Assembly: GCA_045635565.1 (NCBI GenBank)
Contig: JAZTVX010000058.1
Coordinates: 1-5,700 of the forward strand
Direction of reading: 5' to 3'
From: RGIG4140 sp045635565
GTDB lineage: Bacteria; Pseudomonadota; Alphaproteobacteria; CAAHEQ01; UBA3637
DNA: 5,700 nucleotides
Program-made: the position numbers and the translations under genes
Shown: in pieces, positions 1-5,675 of the stretch
Layout of the letters: each line of letters opens with the position of its first letter
Position numbering within the stretch: position 1 is the first letter of the stretch
The notes under the pieces: model-generated
Told to the model about the DNA's origin: nothing
Database searches by the model: none
Seen by the model: the letters and a program-made list of their open reading frames with translations, nothing else

Positions 1-77
1 ATTTCAACCATACTACGACCGGATTCTTGTGTGTTTTTGTTCAAAAAACAATGTAAAAAAGGCAATTTGCGAATCAT
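1..77 (-). CDS. Type IV pilin-like / pseudopilin protein, N-terminal fragment (runs off the left edge)
   Basis: Only the first 25 codons are inside the window. The start ATG (plus 75-77) is preceded on the minus strand by a strong GGAGG ribosome-binding site (plus 82-86), four bases upstream. The visible protein begins MIRKLPFLHCFLNKNTQESG and continues RSMVE. This has the layout of a class III (prepilin-type) leader: a short stretch with positive charges, a Gly at residue 20 where prepilin peptidase would cut, and a Glu at position +5 after the cut, the residue conserved in type IV pilins and type II secretion pseudopilins. The hydrophobic helix that should follow lies outside the window, so pilin and pseudopilin cannot be told apart. 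Arg at +1 instead of the usual Phe or Met is atypical. I recall GRSMVE-type leaders from A/T-rich gut alphaproteobacteria, but have not verified this. The inverted-repeat region lies directly upstream and may control the gene. Confidence 0.62.
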   Translation of the reverse strand, partial: MIRKLPFLHCFLNKNTQESGRSMVE

Positions 78-129
78 AAAACCTCCGTTAAAATAATCTC
101 AAAAAATCAAAACCTTCTCATTAAAAAAC

Positions 130-167
130 GTGTCAAAAAAAAGTACGTTTTTTTGACGCTTTTTTTT
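130..167. terminator. Local A/T hairpin with T-run, bidirectional terminator- or attenuator-like
   Basis: GTCAAAAAAA (132-141) pairs with TTTTTTTGAC (148-157) around a 6-base loop. The stem extends by a T-G and a G-C pair to 130 and 159. On the plus strand eight Ts follow directly (160-167). On the minus strand ACG and then six Ts follow the stem (plus 123-128). The shape resembles an intrinsic terminator in both directions, but the stem is weak (mostly A-T). On the minus strand it would lie in the leader of the prepilin-like gene if that mRNA starts further upstream, where it could attenuate. It uses left-arm bases that could instead pair with the right arm at 266-305. Confidence 0.35.
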
Positions 168-232
168 GATAGACGACGTGTGTTTGTAATGGGGTAAAAA
201 AGATATAAAAATCAGATGATTGCATTTTTTAG

Positions 233-261
233 TTGACAAGAGGTATTTCGCATAATAGTAT
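233..261 (+). promoter_or_regulatory. Possible sigma70 promoter in the spacer of the inverted repeat
   Basis: A perfect TTGACA (233-238) is followed after 17 bases by TAGTAT (256-261), which matches four of six -10 positions. Transcription would start near 268 and run into the right arm of the inverted repeat. It is weaker than the candidate at 284-311. Confidence 0.3.
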
Positions 262-283
262 GGGAAAAATAACGTACCTTTTT

Positions 284-311
284 TTGACACGTTTTTTAAA
301 GAGAATATATT
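284..311 (+). promoter_or_regulatory. Candidate sigma70 promoter reading away from the inverted repeat
   Basis: A perfect -35 TTGACA (284-289) is spaced 16 bases from TATATT (306-311), which matches five of six -10 positions. The quality is close to that of the trxA promoter in this window. The expected start is near 318. No protein gene of normal size follows on this strand, so the product may be a short RNA ending at the hairpin at 336-366, or a longer leader reaching the 12-codon frame at 455. The -35 box lies inside the right arm. The mirror copy in the left arm has TTGACA but no good -10 at the right distance. Confidence 0.45.
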
Positions 312-335
312 GATTTTTAAGACTTATTTTTGAAT

Positions 336-366
336 AGGTTTTAGCCTTCAACAAAAGCCTTTTTTT
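336..366 (+). terminator. Terminator-like hairpin with seven Ts
   Basis: AGGTTTT (336-342) pairs with AAAAGCCT (354-360 used) through seven pairs including one G-T, around an 11-base loop. A run of seven Ts follows (360-366). The stem is short and holds only two G-C pairs, so it may be weak. It lies only about 20 to 50 bases downstream of the start expected from the promoter at 284-311, so the two together would define a very short transcript. Confidence 0.35.
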
Positions 367-454
367 ATAAAAAAAGAAGGTATTTCAGGTATAAAAAACG
401 AATTGTTTTTGTCTTATTATATTTTAGATTTACTCACTATTTTAAGGAGTATCA

Positions 455-493
455 ATGACAAAGCAATCTTTTAACGATTGTACTCGTATTTGA
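455..493 (+). other. 12-codon open frame with a strong ribosome-binding site
   Basis: ATG at 455 is preceded by AAGGAG (444-449) at good spacing, and the frame encodes MTKQSFNDCTRI before TGA (491-493). I do not recognise the peptide. Such a clean start signal before so short a frame suggests either a leader peptide, the remnant of a decayed gene start, or chance. No Trp, His or similar codon run points to amino-acid attenuation, and no gene follows on this strand before the convergent end of secA. Confidence 0.15.
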
Positions 494-600
494 AAAATAA
501 TCAAACAAATACATATACACATACCAACATTGATTATCATCTTTTTTTCTTTCAATCAATGTTATGTCATATGGCTTCAAAACGCCACATTGAATGCACA

Positions 601-639
601 AAATATCCCTGAAAATCATAACAATTTTCAGGGATATTT
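601..639 (-). terminator. Intrinsic terminator of secA
   Basis: A perfect 16-bp inverted repeat (601-616 with 624-639, arms beginning AAATATCCCTGAAAAT) has a 7-base loop. It starts 27 bases past the secA stop codon. On the minus strand the arm ends GATATTT and TTGTG follows, a short U-rich tail. The stem is long and stable but the T-run is modest. The plus-strand side (ATATTTCTC) is also mildly T-rich, so it could stop transcription coming from the left as well. Confidence 0.7.
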
Positions 640-666
640 CTCTAAAATAATCAAAAATCACTATCT

Positions 667-3318
667 TTACTGCTTAATAGCCCCACAGCAATGTTTGTAT
701 TTCTTGCCCGAACCACACGGACACGGTGCATTGCGAGCAATTTTTTCATTTGAAGCAATCGGTTGAGGTCGGGCTGGCATATCTTCACTATTTAACTCTG
801 CCGTTGTTTGAGGTAAGGGATGTGATTCATGTGTTTCTTGTGGGTGTTGTTCCGTTACTGAAAATTCAACATGCCCCATAAATTGTGTTATCCGTTCCCG
901 AACACGAGCCAACAACGATTCAAATAATGTAAATGATTCCCGCTTATATTCATTCAACGGATTTTTTTGACCGTAAGCCCGTAATCCAATGGCGGTCTTC
1001 ATAAAATCCAAAGCCTGTAAATGTTCTTTCCATGATTGGTCAATAATTTGAATCAACATACCTTTTTCAAAATTACGACGAACATCAAGAGGTAAAATAC
1101 TCATATTTTTTTCAATGTCATTTTGCGATTCTTCAATCAATCGTTCAATCATGGTTTCAGGTGTCATACCCGGTTCATTAACCCAAGCCGAAAATGCCAC
1201 ATCAACACCTAATAATTTGCGTGTTTCTTGTTGCAAGGCTTCTACATCCCAATTTTCCGGAACTGATTTTGACGGAGCAATACCATAAATCATATCAGCA
1301 ACACAATCATCACGCATCTCTTTGATGGTATCGGAAACATCAGTTGCAATCATCAATTCTTTGCGTTGTTCATAGATGACTTTTCGTTGATCATTCATCA
1401 CATCATCAAATTTTAACAGATTTTTACGTATATCAAAGTGATGTGCTTCCACTTTTTGTTGTGCAACGGCAATGGCTTTACTAATCCACGAATGAACAAC
1501 GGCCTGACCTTTTTCCATACCCAATCTTTTTAAGAGGTTTTGTGTTCTGTCCGCTCCGAAAATACGCATTAAATCATCTTCTAAAGAAATATAGAAACGA
1601 GATTGACCCGGATCACCCTGACGCCCGGAACGACCACGTAACTGATTATCGATACGACGACTTTCATGACGTTCTGAACCCAATACATATAAACCGCCGG
1701 CAGCTAAAGCAATTTCTTTATCCCGAGCAATTTCCGATTTAATTTGAATGGTCAATTCTTCAACATTTGCATCGGGATTTTTAGCTAATTCTTCTGCCAA
1801 ACGCATTTCAAAGTTGCCACCTAATTGAATATCCGTTCCTCGACCAGCCATGTTTGTAGCAATGGTAACAGCCCCCGGAACGCCGGCCTGAGCAATGATT
1901 TGCGCTTCTTTTTCATGGTGACGGGCATTTAACACATTAAATTGAATATCAGTACGTTGACGCAACAATTCAGCTAACACTTCTGATTTTTCAATCGATG
2001 TCGTCCCAACTAAAATCGGCTGTTTACGTTCATGAGCCGTTTTAATTTCTTCGATAATAGCATCATATTTTTCTTCAACAGTCCGATAGATAACATCTTG
2101 ATCATCTTTTCGCTGTGCTGGTTTGTTAGTTGGAATTTCAATAACATTTAAATGATAAATACTGTCAAATTCACCGGCTTCCGTCATCGCTGTACCAGTC
2201 ATACCAGCCAATTTCGGATACATACGGAAATAATTTTGGAAGGTAATAGAGGCCAACGTTTGATTTTCAGCATGAATTTGTACCCCTTCTTTGGCTTCAA
2301 TCGCTTGGTGTAATCCATCGGAATAACGCCGACCGTTCATCATACGTCCCGTAAATTCATCAATAATAATAACCTGCCCATCTTTAACAATATAGTCTTT
2401 ATCCCGAGTAAATAACGTATGAGCTCGCAACGCTTGATCAACGTGATGAACAAAAGCAATATTTTGCGTTTCATACAAACCACCTTGAATTAAACCCTGT
2501 TCCTGTAACATTTGTTCAACATATTCCGTTCCGAGTTCTGTCAACGTTGCCGAACGGTGTTTTTCATCTTTTTCATAATGTTCCGGACGAATAGTTGTCA
2601 TTAGTTTATTAACCGTCACATACCGTTCGGAAGAATCTTCTGCCGGACCGGAAATAATCAATGGTGTACGTGCTTCATCAATTAAAATCGAATCCACCTC
2701 GTCAACAATGGCATAATTGAACGGACGTTGAACCATATCTTTTAATTCAAAACACATATTATCACGCAAATAATCAAAGCCGAGTTCATTATTTGTCGCA
2801 TATGTGATATCGGCGTTATAGGCTGCCCGACGTTCTTCCGTTTTCATACCGGAGACAATACACCCGACACTTAACCCCAAGAATCGGTAAATTTGTCCCA
2901 TCCATTCGCTATCACGTTTCGCCAAATAATCATTAACGGTTACAACGTGTACCCCTTTTCCCGTCAAGGCATTTAAATAAACCGGTAATGTCGCAACAAG
3001 GGTTTTACCTTCCCCTGTACGCATTTCGGCAATATGACCGTTGTTTAAAATAATCCCGCCCAGTAATTGCACATCAAAAGGACGCAAACCCAATGTTCGT
3101 TTAGCCCCTTCACGAACGCTGGCAAAGGCTTCAGGTAAAATACTTTCCAATGTTTCACCATTTTGAATACGGGTTTTGTATTCTTGAGTCTTGTCACGCA
3201 ACTGGTCATCACTTAACAGTTCATATGTTGCTTCCAGTTCATTTATTTTAGCAATTGTTTTTTTAAAACGACGCAAATATCTGTCATTAGCAGATCCGAA
3301 AAGTTTATTAAATATCAT
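667..3318 (-). CDS. secA: Protein translocase ATPase subunit SecA
   Basis: SecA is the peripheral ATPase that pushes unfolded precursor proteins through the SecYEG channel of the inner membrane. The 883-residue protein has the full family plan. Walker A TGEGKT is at residues 101-106, the Walker B/DEAD-like DEVD at 206-209, then IDEFTGR (319-325) and MTGTA (373-377). Helicase motifs AGRGTDIQLGG (491-501) and QLRGRSGRQGDPG (559-571) follow, then the scaffold/wing region with YGQKNPLNEYKRES (782-795). A variable linker (about 820-856) leads to a C-terminal SEC-C zinc site, CPCGSGKKYKHCC, with Cys866, Cys868, Cys877 and Cys878, used for SecB and ribosome contact in relatives. Length is close to E. 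coli SecA (901). I chose the ATG at 3316-3318 because the family starts near MIFNKLFGSANDR and AAAGGG lies just upstream. An in-frame ATG ten codons earlier (to 3348) has no ribosome-binding site. The gene has its own promoter and terminator. Confidence 0.97.
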   Translation of the reverse strand: MIFNKLFGSANDRYLRRFKKTIAKINELEATYELLSDDQLRDKTQEYKTRIQNGETLESILPEAFASVREGAKRTLGLRPFDVQLLGGIILNNGHIAEMRTGEGKTLVATLPVYLNALTGKGVHVVTVNDYLAKRDSEWMGQIYRFLGLSVGCIVSGMKTEERRAAYNADITYATNNELGFDYLRDNMCFELKDMVQRPFNYAIVDEVDSILIDEARTPLIISGPAEDSSERYVTVNKLMTTIRPEHYEKDEKHRSATLTELGTEYVEQMLQEQGLIQGGLYETQNIAFVHHVDQALRAHTLFTRDKDYIVKDGQVIIIDEFTGRMMNGRRYSDGLHQAIEAKEGVQIHAENQTLASITFQNYFRMYPKLAGMTGTAMTEAGEFDSIYHLNVIEIPTNKPAQRKDDQDVIYRTVEEKYDAIIEEIKTAHERKQPILVGTTSIEKSEVLAELLRQRTDIQFNVLNARHHEKEAQIIAQAGVPGAVTIATNMAGRGTDIQLGGNFEMRLAEELAKNPDANVEELTIQIKSEIARDKEIALAAGGLYVLGSERHESRRIDNQLRGRSGRQGDPGQSRFYISLEDDLMRIFGADRTQNLLKRLGMEKGQAVVHSWISKAIAVAQQKVEAHHFDIRKNLLKFDDVMNDQRKVIYEQRKELMIATDVSDTIKEMRDDCVADMIYGIAPSKSVPENWDVEALQQETRKLLGVDVAFSAWVNEPGMTPETMIERLIEESQNDIEKNMSILPLDVRRNFEKGMLIQIIDQSWKEHLQALDFMKTAIGLRAYGQKNPLNEYKRESFTLFESLLARVRERITQFMGHVEFSVTEQHPQETHESHPLPQTTAELNSEDMPARPQPIASNEKIARNAPCPCGSGKKYKHCCGAIKQ

Positions 3319-3402
3319 TGTAACCCTTTCATAATCAAAATTATTCATATCAGATAATTCATTTCCACCTAAAAGTCAAGGGGCAGACCCAATATTTTAC
3401 AT

Positions 3403-3431
3403 ATTATATCATGTTCATATCGATACAACAA
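3403..3431 (-). promoter_or_regulatory. Likely secA promoter
   Basis: On the minus strand TTGTTG (plus 3426-3431) is followed after exactly 17 bases by a perfect TATAAT (plus 3403-3408). The -35 matches only three of six positions and overlaps the T-run of the trxA terminator. Transcription would start near 3396, giving a leader of about 78 bases. A second, weaker pair, TTGACT (plus 3374-3379) with TATCTG 17 bases on, lies within that leader. The leader also has a small GGG-TCTG-CCC hairpin. Confidence 0.55.
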
Positions 3432-3467
3432 AAAAGGGAGGATTTATTAAATGAAATCCTCCCTTTT
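3430..3467 (-). terminator. Intrinsic terminator of trxA
   Basis: A perfect 14-bp inverted repeat, AAAAGGGAGGATTT (3432-3445) with its complement at 3454-3467, has an 8-base loop. On the minus strand it is followed by TTTTTTG (six Ts, plus 3435-3430, the first four inside the stem). It begins 15 bases past the trxA stop. The G/C core and U tail are typical, and the opposite strand also ends in TTTT, so it may act both ways. It separates trxA transcription from secA. Confidence 0.85.
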
Positions 3468-3482
3468 CAAAACACCTGTTAG

Positions 3483-3797
3483 TTATAAATATCCTTTAAT
3501 CCAATTGACCATATCCGTTTTAGATTGAGCCCCTAACTTTTTATCAACCATTTGACCATTTTTAAATAAAATCAGTGTCGGCAAACTTTGAATATCAAAC
3601 ATATCCGGTGTTTTTGGGGCTTCATCAACATCCATTTTGGCAATTTTAACCTGTCCGGCAAATTCCGAAGATAATTCCTCCATCATCGGTAACATCTGAC
3701 GACATGGGCCACACCATGTGGCAAAGAAATCGACTAAAACGAGTTTATCAGCATTTAAAACTTCTGATTGAAAATTTGTATCATTGATTTGTTCCAT
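3483..3797 (-). CDS. trxA: Thioredoxin
   Basis: Thioredoxin is a small cytoplasmic dithiol-disulfide oxidoreductase that keeps protein thiols reduced and passes electrons from thioredoxin reductase to enzymes such as ribonucleotide reductase. The 104-residue protein is a single thioredoxin fold of the usual length. The active site WCGPC is at residues 28-32 (Cys29, Cys32), the buried Asp is at 23 (VDFFATWCGPC), and the cis-proline loop is SLPTL with Pro73. No signal peptide or membrane segment is visible, so it is the cytoplasmic type. The start ATG at 3795-3797 is preceded by AAGGAG at good spacing. An open frame continuing 27 codons upstream to 3878 would overlap the promoter and adds non-family sequence, so I rejected it. 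The gene appears to be a single-gene unit, divergent from rpsF and upstream of secA, with its own promoter and terminator. Confidence 0.95.
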   Translation of the reverse strand: MEQINDTNFQSEVLNADKLVLVDFFATWCGPCRQMLPMMEELSSEFAGQVKIAKMDVDEAPKTPDMFDIQSLPTLILFKNGQMVDKKLGAQSKTDMVNWIKGYL

Positions 3798-3821
3798 TAT
3801 ATTTCTCCTTTGTTTTTTACG

Positions 3822-3850
3822 AATATAAGTATCAATAATCGACTTGTCAA
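3822..3850 (-). promoter_or_regulatory. Strong sigma70 promoter of trxA
   Basis: On the minus strand a perfect TTGACA (plus 3845-3850) is followed after 17 bases by TATATT (plus 3822-3827), five of six matches. The start is expected near 3815, giving a leader of only about 18 bases that carries the AAGGAG site. It lies back to back with the rpsF promoter, with about 58 bases between the two -35 boxes. Confidence 0.8.
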
Positions 3851-3908
3851 GCATATTTTTTTTCAAAGAACCACACAAAATAAAAACATGAAAAAATTAA
3901 AAAAATGC

Positions 3909-3936
3909 TTGCAATTTCATTCAAAATATGTATAAT
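3909..3936 (+). promoter_or_regulatory. Promoter of the rpsF-rpsR-rplI operon
   Basis: TTGCAA (3909-3914) and a perfect TATAAT (3931-3936) are separated by 16 bases. Transcription should begin near 3943, leaving a leader of about 113 bases before rpsF. This is the only good promoter seen upstream of the three ribosomal protein genes. Confidence 0.75.
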
Positions 3937-3942
3937 GAGAAC

Positions 3943-4055
3943 GTTTTCCGATAAATCCTTGCTCTTGCTATCGGACAGGGGCTATGTTTCGGAGCATTTT
4001 TTCATGGGGAAGAAATGTCGGACTGAAACGAGAAAAACCATAAGGAGAGGATATC
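3943..4055 (+). promoter_or_regulatory. Structured leader of the rpsF operon, candidate S6:S18 autoregulatory site
   Basis: TCCGATA (3947-3953) pairs perfectly with TATCGGA (3969-3975) around a 15-base loop. Further on, CATTTTTTC (3995-4003) pairs with GAAGAAATG (4009-4017) in a hairpin with a 5-base loop, enclosed by an outer GTTTC / GAAAC stem with an asymmetric internal loop. TCGGA occurs three times (3971, 3989 and 4018), so the single TCCGA could switch partners. In several bacterial groups the S6:S18 complex binds a bulged stem in its own mRNA leader and represses the operon. The position and the structured nature fit that, but I could not confirm the consensus. A 19-codon frame, MFRSIFSWGRNVGLKREKP, runs from 3984 to a TAA at 4041-4043 that overlaps the AAGGAG site of rpsF. 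Confidence 0.45.
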
Positions 4056-4436
4056 ATGCCTTTTTATGAAAATGTATTTATTGCACGTCAAGATTTGACA
4101 CCTGCCAAAGTCAACGAATTAACGGACAAATATGTTTCCGTTATTGAAAGTGCCGGTGGTAAAGTTTCAAAACGTGAAAACTGGGGCTTACGCACATTAG
4201 CCTATAAAATTGAAAAAAACCGCAAAGGTTATTACACATTGATGAACATTGACGCACCGGCTGCTGCCGTTGTTGAAATGGAACGTTTAATGCGTTTGGA
4301 TGAAAACTTGCTCCGTTATTTAACGGTCAAAGTTGAAAAATTGGAAGAAGGTCCGTCTGTCATGATGGAACCGAAATCCCGCAAATCAAAATCCGAAGAT
4401 AAATTCGACGTTGAAATCACGGAAGGAGAAATGTAA
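4056..4436 (+). CDS. rpsF: 30S ribosomal protein S6
   Basis: S6 binds S18 and helps assemble the platform of the small ribosomal subunit. The 126-residue protein shows the S6 ferredoxin-like fold pattern: an opening strand YENVFIAR (4-11), a first helix, the conserved WGLRTLAYKIEKNRKGYY stretch (43-60), a second helix around EMERLMRLDENLLRYLTVKV (74-93), and then a charged, probably disordered tail ending in acidic residues. Length is close to E. coli S6. The start is fixed by AAGGAGAGG just upstream (4042-4050). Its stop overlaps the rpsR start by one base (TAATG), and the rpsR ribosome-binding site lies inside its last codons, so the two are probably translationally coupled. This suits proteins that bind as a pair. 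Confidence 0.96.
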   Translation: MPFYENVFIARQDLTPAKVNELTDKYVSVIESAGGKVSKRENWGLRTLAYKIEKNRKGYYTLMNIDAPAAAVVEMERLMRLDENLLRYLTVKVEKLEEGPSVMMEPKSRKSKSEDKFDVEITEGEM

Positions 4437-4666
4437 TGGCTGATATTAAAGGTTTTTATCATCACAAAAAATCCTGCCAATTTTGTGCAGATGAAGTAAG
4501 TGAAATTGATTACAAAGACGTTAAATTATTGGGTCGTTTCATTACGGAACGGGGCAAGATGGTTCCGTCACGTGTATCTGCTACATGTGCAAAACACCAA
4601 CGCAGCGTTTCAAAAGCCATTAAACGTGCTCGTTTCTTAGCATTGTTACCGTATGTTGCAGATTAA
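4436..4666 (+). CDS. rpsR: 30S ribosomal protein S18, cysteine-containing form
   Basis: S18 is a small basic protein of the 30S platform that forms a dimer with S6. The 76-residue sequence has the family core KDVKLLGRFITERGKMVPSR (27-46) followed by the basic helix KHQRSVSKAIKRARFLALLP. Cys14, Cys17, Cys51 and His54 (CxxC and CxxH) give a potential zinc-binding set; this resembles the cysteine-rich form of S18, in contrast to the form that has lost these ligands. The start ATG shares its A with the rpsF stop, and AAGGAG (4423-4428) lies within the rpsF 3' end. The gene is followed after 14 bases by rplI. Confidence 0.95.
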   Translation: MADIKGFYHHKKSCQFCADEVSEIDYKDVKLLGRFITERGKMVPSRVSATCAKHQRSVSKAIKRARFLALLPYVAD

Positions 4667-4680
4667 GAAAGGATAACACA

Positions 4681-5211
4681 ATGGAAATTATTTTATTGGA
4701 ACGTATTGAACGTTTAGGTCAAATGGGTGATGTCGTTAAAGTTAAAGACGGTTACGCCCGTAACTATTTACTTCCGACAAAAAAAGCATTGCGTAAAACA
4801 AAAGACAACATGGCTTTGTTTGAAGCAAAACGCAAAGAATATGAAGCACACAATATCAAATTAAAATCAGAAGCCGAAGATTTGGCTGCTAAATTGCAAG
4901 GTTTATCAGTTGTTATTATTCGTCAAGCTGCTGAAACAGGTCAATTATATGGTTCTGTTACAATGCGTGATGTTTGTGATGCCGTTCGTGAAGCCGGTTT
5001 CAAAGTTGAAAGAAGTCAAATTGACTTGGCTCAACCGTTCAAAAACTTAGGTATTTTTGATGTTCGTTTATCATTACATCCGGACGTTGCACAAACGGTT
5101 CGTGTTAATATTGCTCGTTCATCAGAAGAAGCAAAACGTGCATTCAAAAAAGAAAAAGACGCTCAAAAAGTTGCTGAAAGCACAACAGCCGAAGCACCAA
5201 AAGCGGAATAA
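4681..5211 (+). CDS. rplI: 50S ribosomal protein L9
   Basis: L9 is a two-domain protein of the large subunit that binds 23S rRNA near the L1 stalk and helps maintain reading frame. The N-terminal domain carries the family signature, with RLGQMGDVVKVKDGYARNYL (11-30) followed by LPTKKAL. A long charged helix (about 45-75) connects to the C-terminal domain, which ends near residue 147 at VRVNIARS. The protein has 176 residues against 149 in E. coli. The extra ~28 are a Lys/Glu/Ala-rich tail ending in AEAPKAE, similar to tails common in alphaproteobacterial L9. AAAGGA precedes the ATG. It is the last gene of the operon and ends 16 bases before the terminator stem. Confidence 0.95.
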   Translation: MEIILLERIERLGQMGDVVKVKDGYARNYLLPTKKALRKTKDNMALFEAKRKEYEAHNIKLKSEAEDLAAKLQGLSVVIIRQAAETGQLYGSVTMRDVCDAVREAGFKVERSQIDLAQPFKNLGIFDVRLSLHPDVAQTVRVNIARSSEEAKRAFKKEKDAQKVAESTTAEAPKAE

Positions 5212-5227
5212 TCTTTTTAAAATATCG

Positions 5228-5258
5228 AAAAGGCCACTTTCTCAAGTGGTCTTTTTTT
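5228..5258 (+). terminator. Intrinsic terminator of the rpsF-rpsR-rplI operon
   Basis: GGCCACTT (5232-5239) pairs with AAGTGGTC (5244-5251) around a TCTC loop, with one G-T pair. Four As before and four Ts after extend the stem, and seven Ts follow it (5252-5258). Position and form are typical for the end of the operon. Confidence 0.92.
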
Positions 5259-5643
5259 GTACCTATATTTTAACATATTTTGAAGTTGTGAAAAGACTCC
5301 CCTATATATCATTATTTGAATAACGAATACCTCAATAATTTTTCGTAAATTTCATGTAAAAATAGTGCTCTAAAAAATTAAATTATAATTTTTATATACA
5401 TTTGTTTTTATAGATTTAAAACAATAATTTTTCGTTTTTTTTCATTTTTTGCCTCAAAATCGGCATCTCAAATTTATTTTCAACACAAAATTTCATCAAT
5501 TTAAAAAAAATAGGAACATAATAAAATCAATTACTTATTTTTAAAAGTGTCGCGAAAAAACCAAGGTTAGATTACAACATAAATTATGGGGGGTAAAAAA
5601 CTTCTCATCTCGAAAGAATAACGGTGGGGATAGACCTACTCAA

Positions 5644-5673
5644 TTGAAGTAAAAATTATTCAGGGAATAATTT
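5644..5673 (+). promoter_or_regulatory. Palindrome overlapping a weak promoter-like pair, possible operator
   Basis: AAATTATTC (5653-5661) and GAATAATTT (5665-5673) form a perfect 9-bp inverted repeat with a 3-base centre. It overlaps a weak promoter-like pair, TTGAAG (5644-5649) and AATAAT (5666-5671), 16 bases apart. A near-palindrome around CAATTG (5641-5646, flanked by TACT and AGTA) lies next to it. A dimeric repressor site is one reading, but this A/T-rich background produces palindromes easily. Confidence 0.25.
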
Positions 5674-5675
5674 GT

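Larger units (their letters stand above)
115..305. repeat. 40-bp imperfect inverted repeat with 111-bp spacer
   Basis: The arms are 115-154 and 266-305. Read as reverse complements, 37 of 40 positions match; the mismatches are 120/300, 142/278 and 150/270. The core is TTAAAAAACGTGTCAAAAAA on the plus strand of the left arm. A minus-strand transcript through the left arm and a plus-strand transcript through the right arm would carry nearly the same 40 bases, and a transcript crossing both could form a long hairpin. Each arm contains TTGACA pointing outward (minus at 131-136, plus at 284-289), so the repeat could be a duplicated promoter element. It could also be the ends of a small defective mobile element. 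I see no transposase, and no flanking target-site duplication stood out. Confidence 0.7.
78..666. other. Intergenic region between the prepilin-like gene and secA, no supported protein gene
   Basis: These 589 bases are very A/T-rich with many A and T runs. They hold the 5' region of the minus-strand prepilin-like gene, a 40-bp inverted repeat, two candidate plus-strand promoters, two terminator-like hairpins and the secA terminator. Open frames at 99-290 (minus), 452-661 (minus) and from 530 (plus) are low-complexity. The two minus frames start at GTG without a ribosome-binding site, and the first one simply translates the inverted repeat. I read none of them as genes. A weaker inverted repeat (526-534 with 555-563, AACATTGAT / ATCAATGTT, 20-base loop) is also present. 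Confidence 0.7.

Noticed and set aside
99..290. 63-codon minus-strand open frame
   Set aside because: It begins at GTG without a ribosome-binding site, both ends are translations of the inverted-repeat arms, and the peptide is Lys/Phe-rich low complexity.
452..661. 69-codon minus-strand open frame after secA
   Set aside because: It starts at GTG with no ribosome-binding site, runs through the secA terminator hairpin, and resembles no family I know.
530..766. 78-codon plus-strand open frame overlapping the secA 3' end
   Set aside because: Its second half is antisense to the conserved secA zinc-motif region, and no ribosome-binding site precedes it.
1542..1742. 66-codon plus-strand open frame inside secA
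   Set aside because: It is a shadow on the opposite strand of the conserved helicase motifs of secA.
3319..3348. Ten-codon N-terminal extension of SecA
   Set aside because: The upstream ATG lacks a ribosome-binding site, and known SecA proteins begin near the Met at 3316-3318.
3798..3878. 27-codon N-terminal extension of thioredoxin
   Set aside because: It covers the near-perfect trxA promoter and the ribosome-binding site, and the added residues are not part of the thioredoxin fold.
5057..5323. 88-codon plus-strand open frame overlapping the end of rplI
   Set aside because: It is out of frame with L9, starts inside a conserved gene, and reads through the operon terminator.
5586..5621. Short frame MGGKKLLISKE
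   Set aside because: No ribosome-binding site precedes it and it is only 11 codons long.
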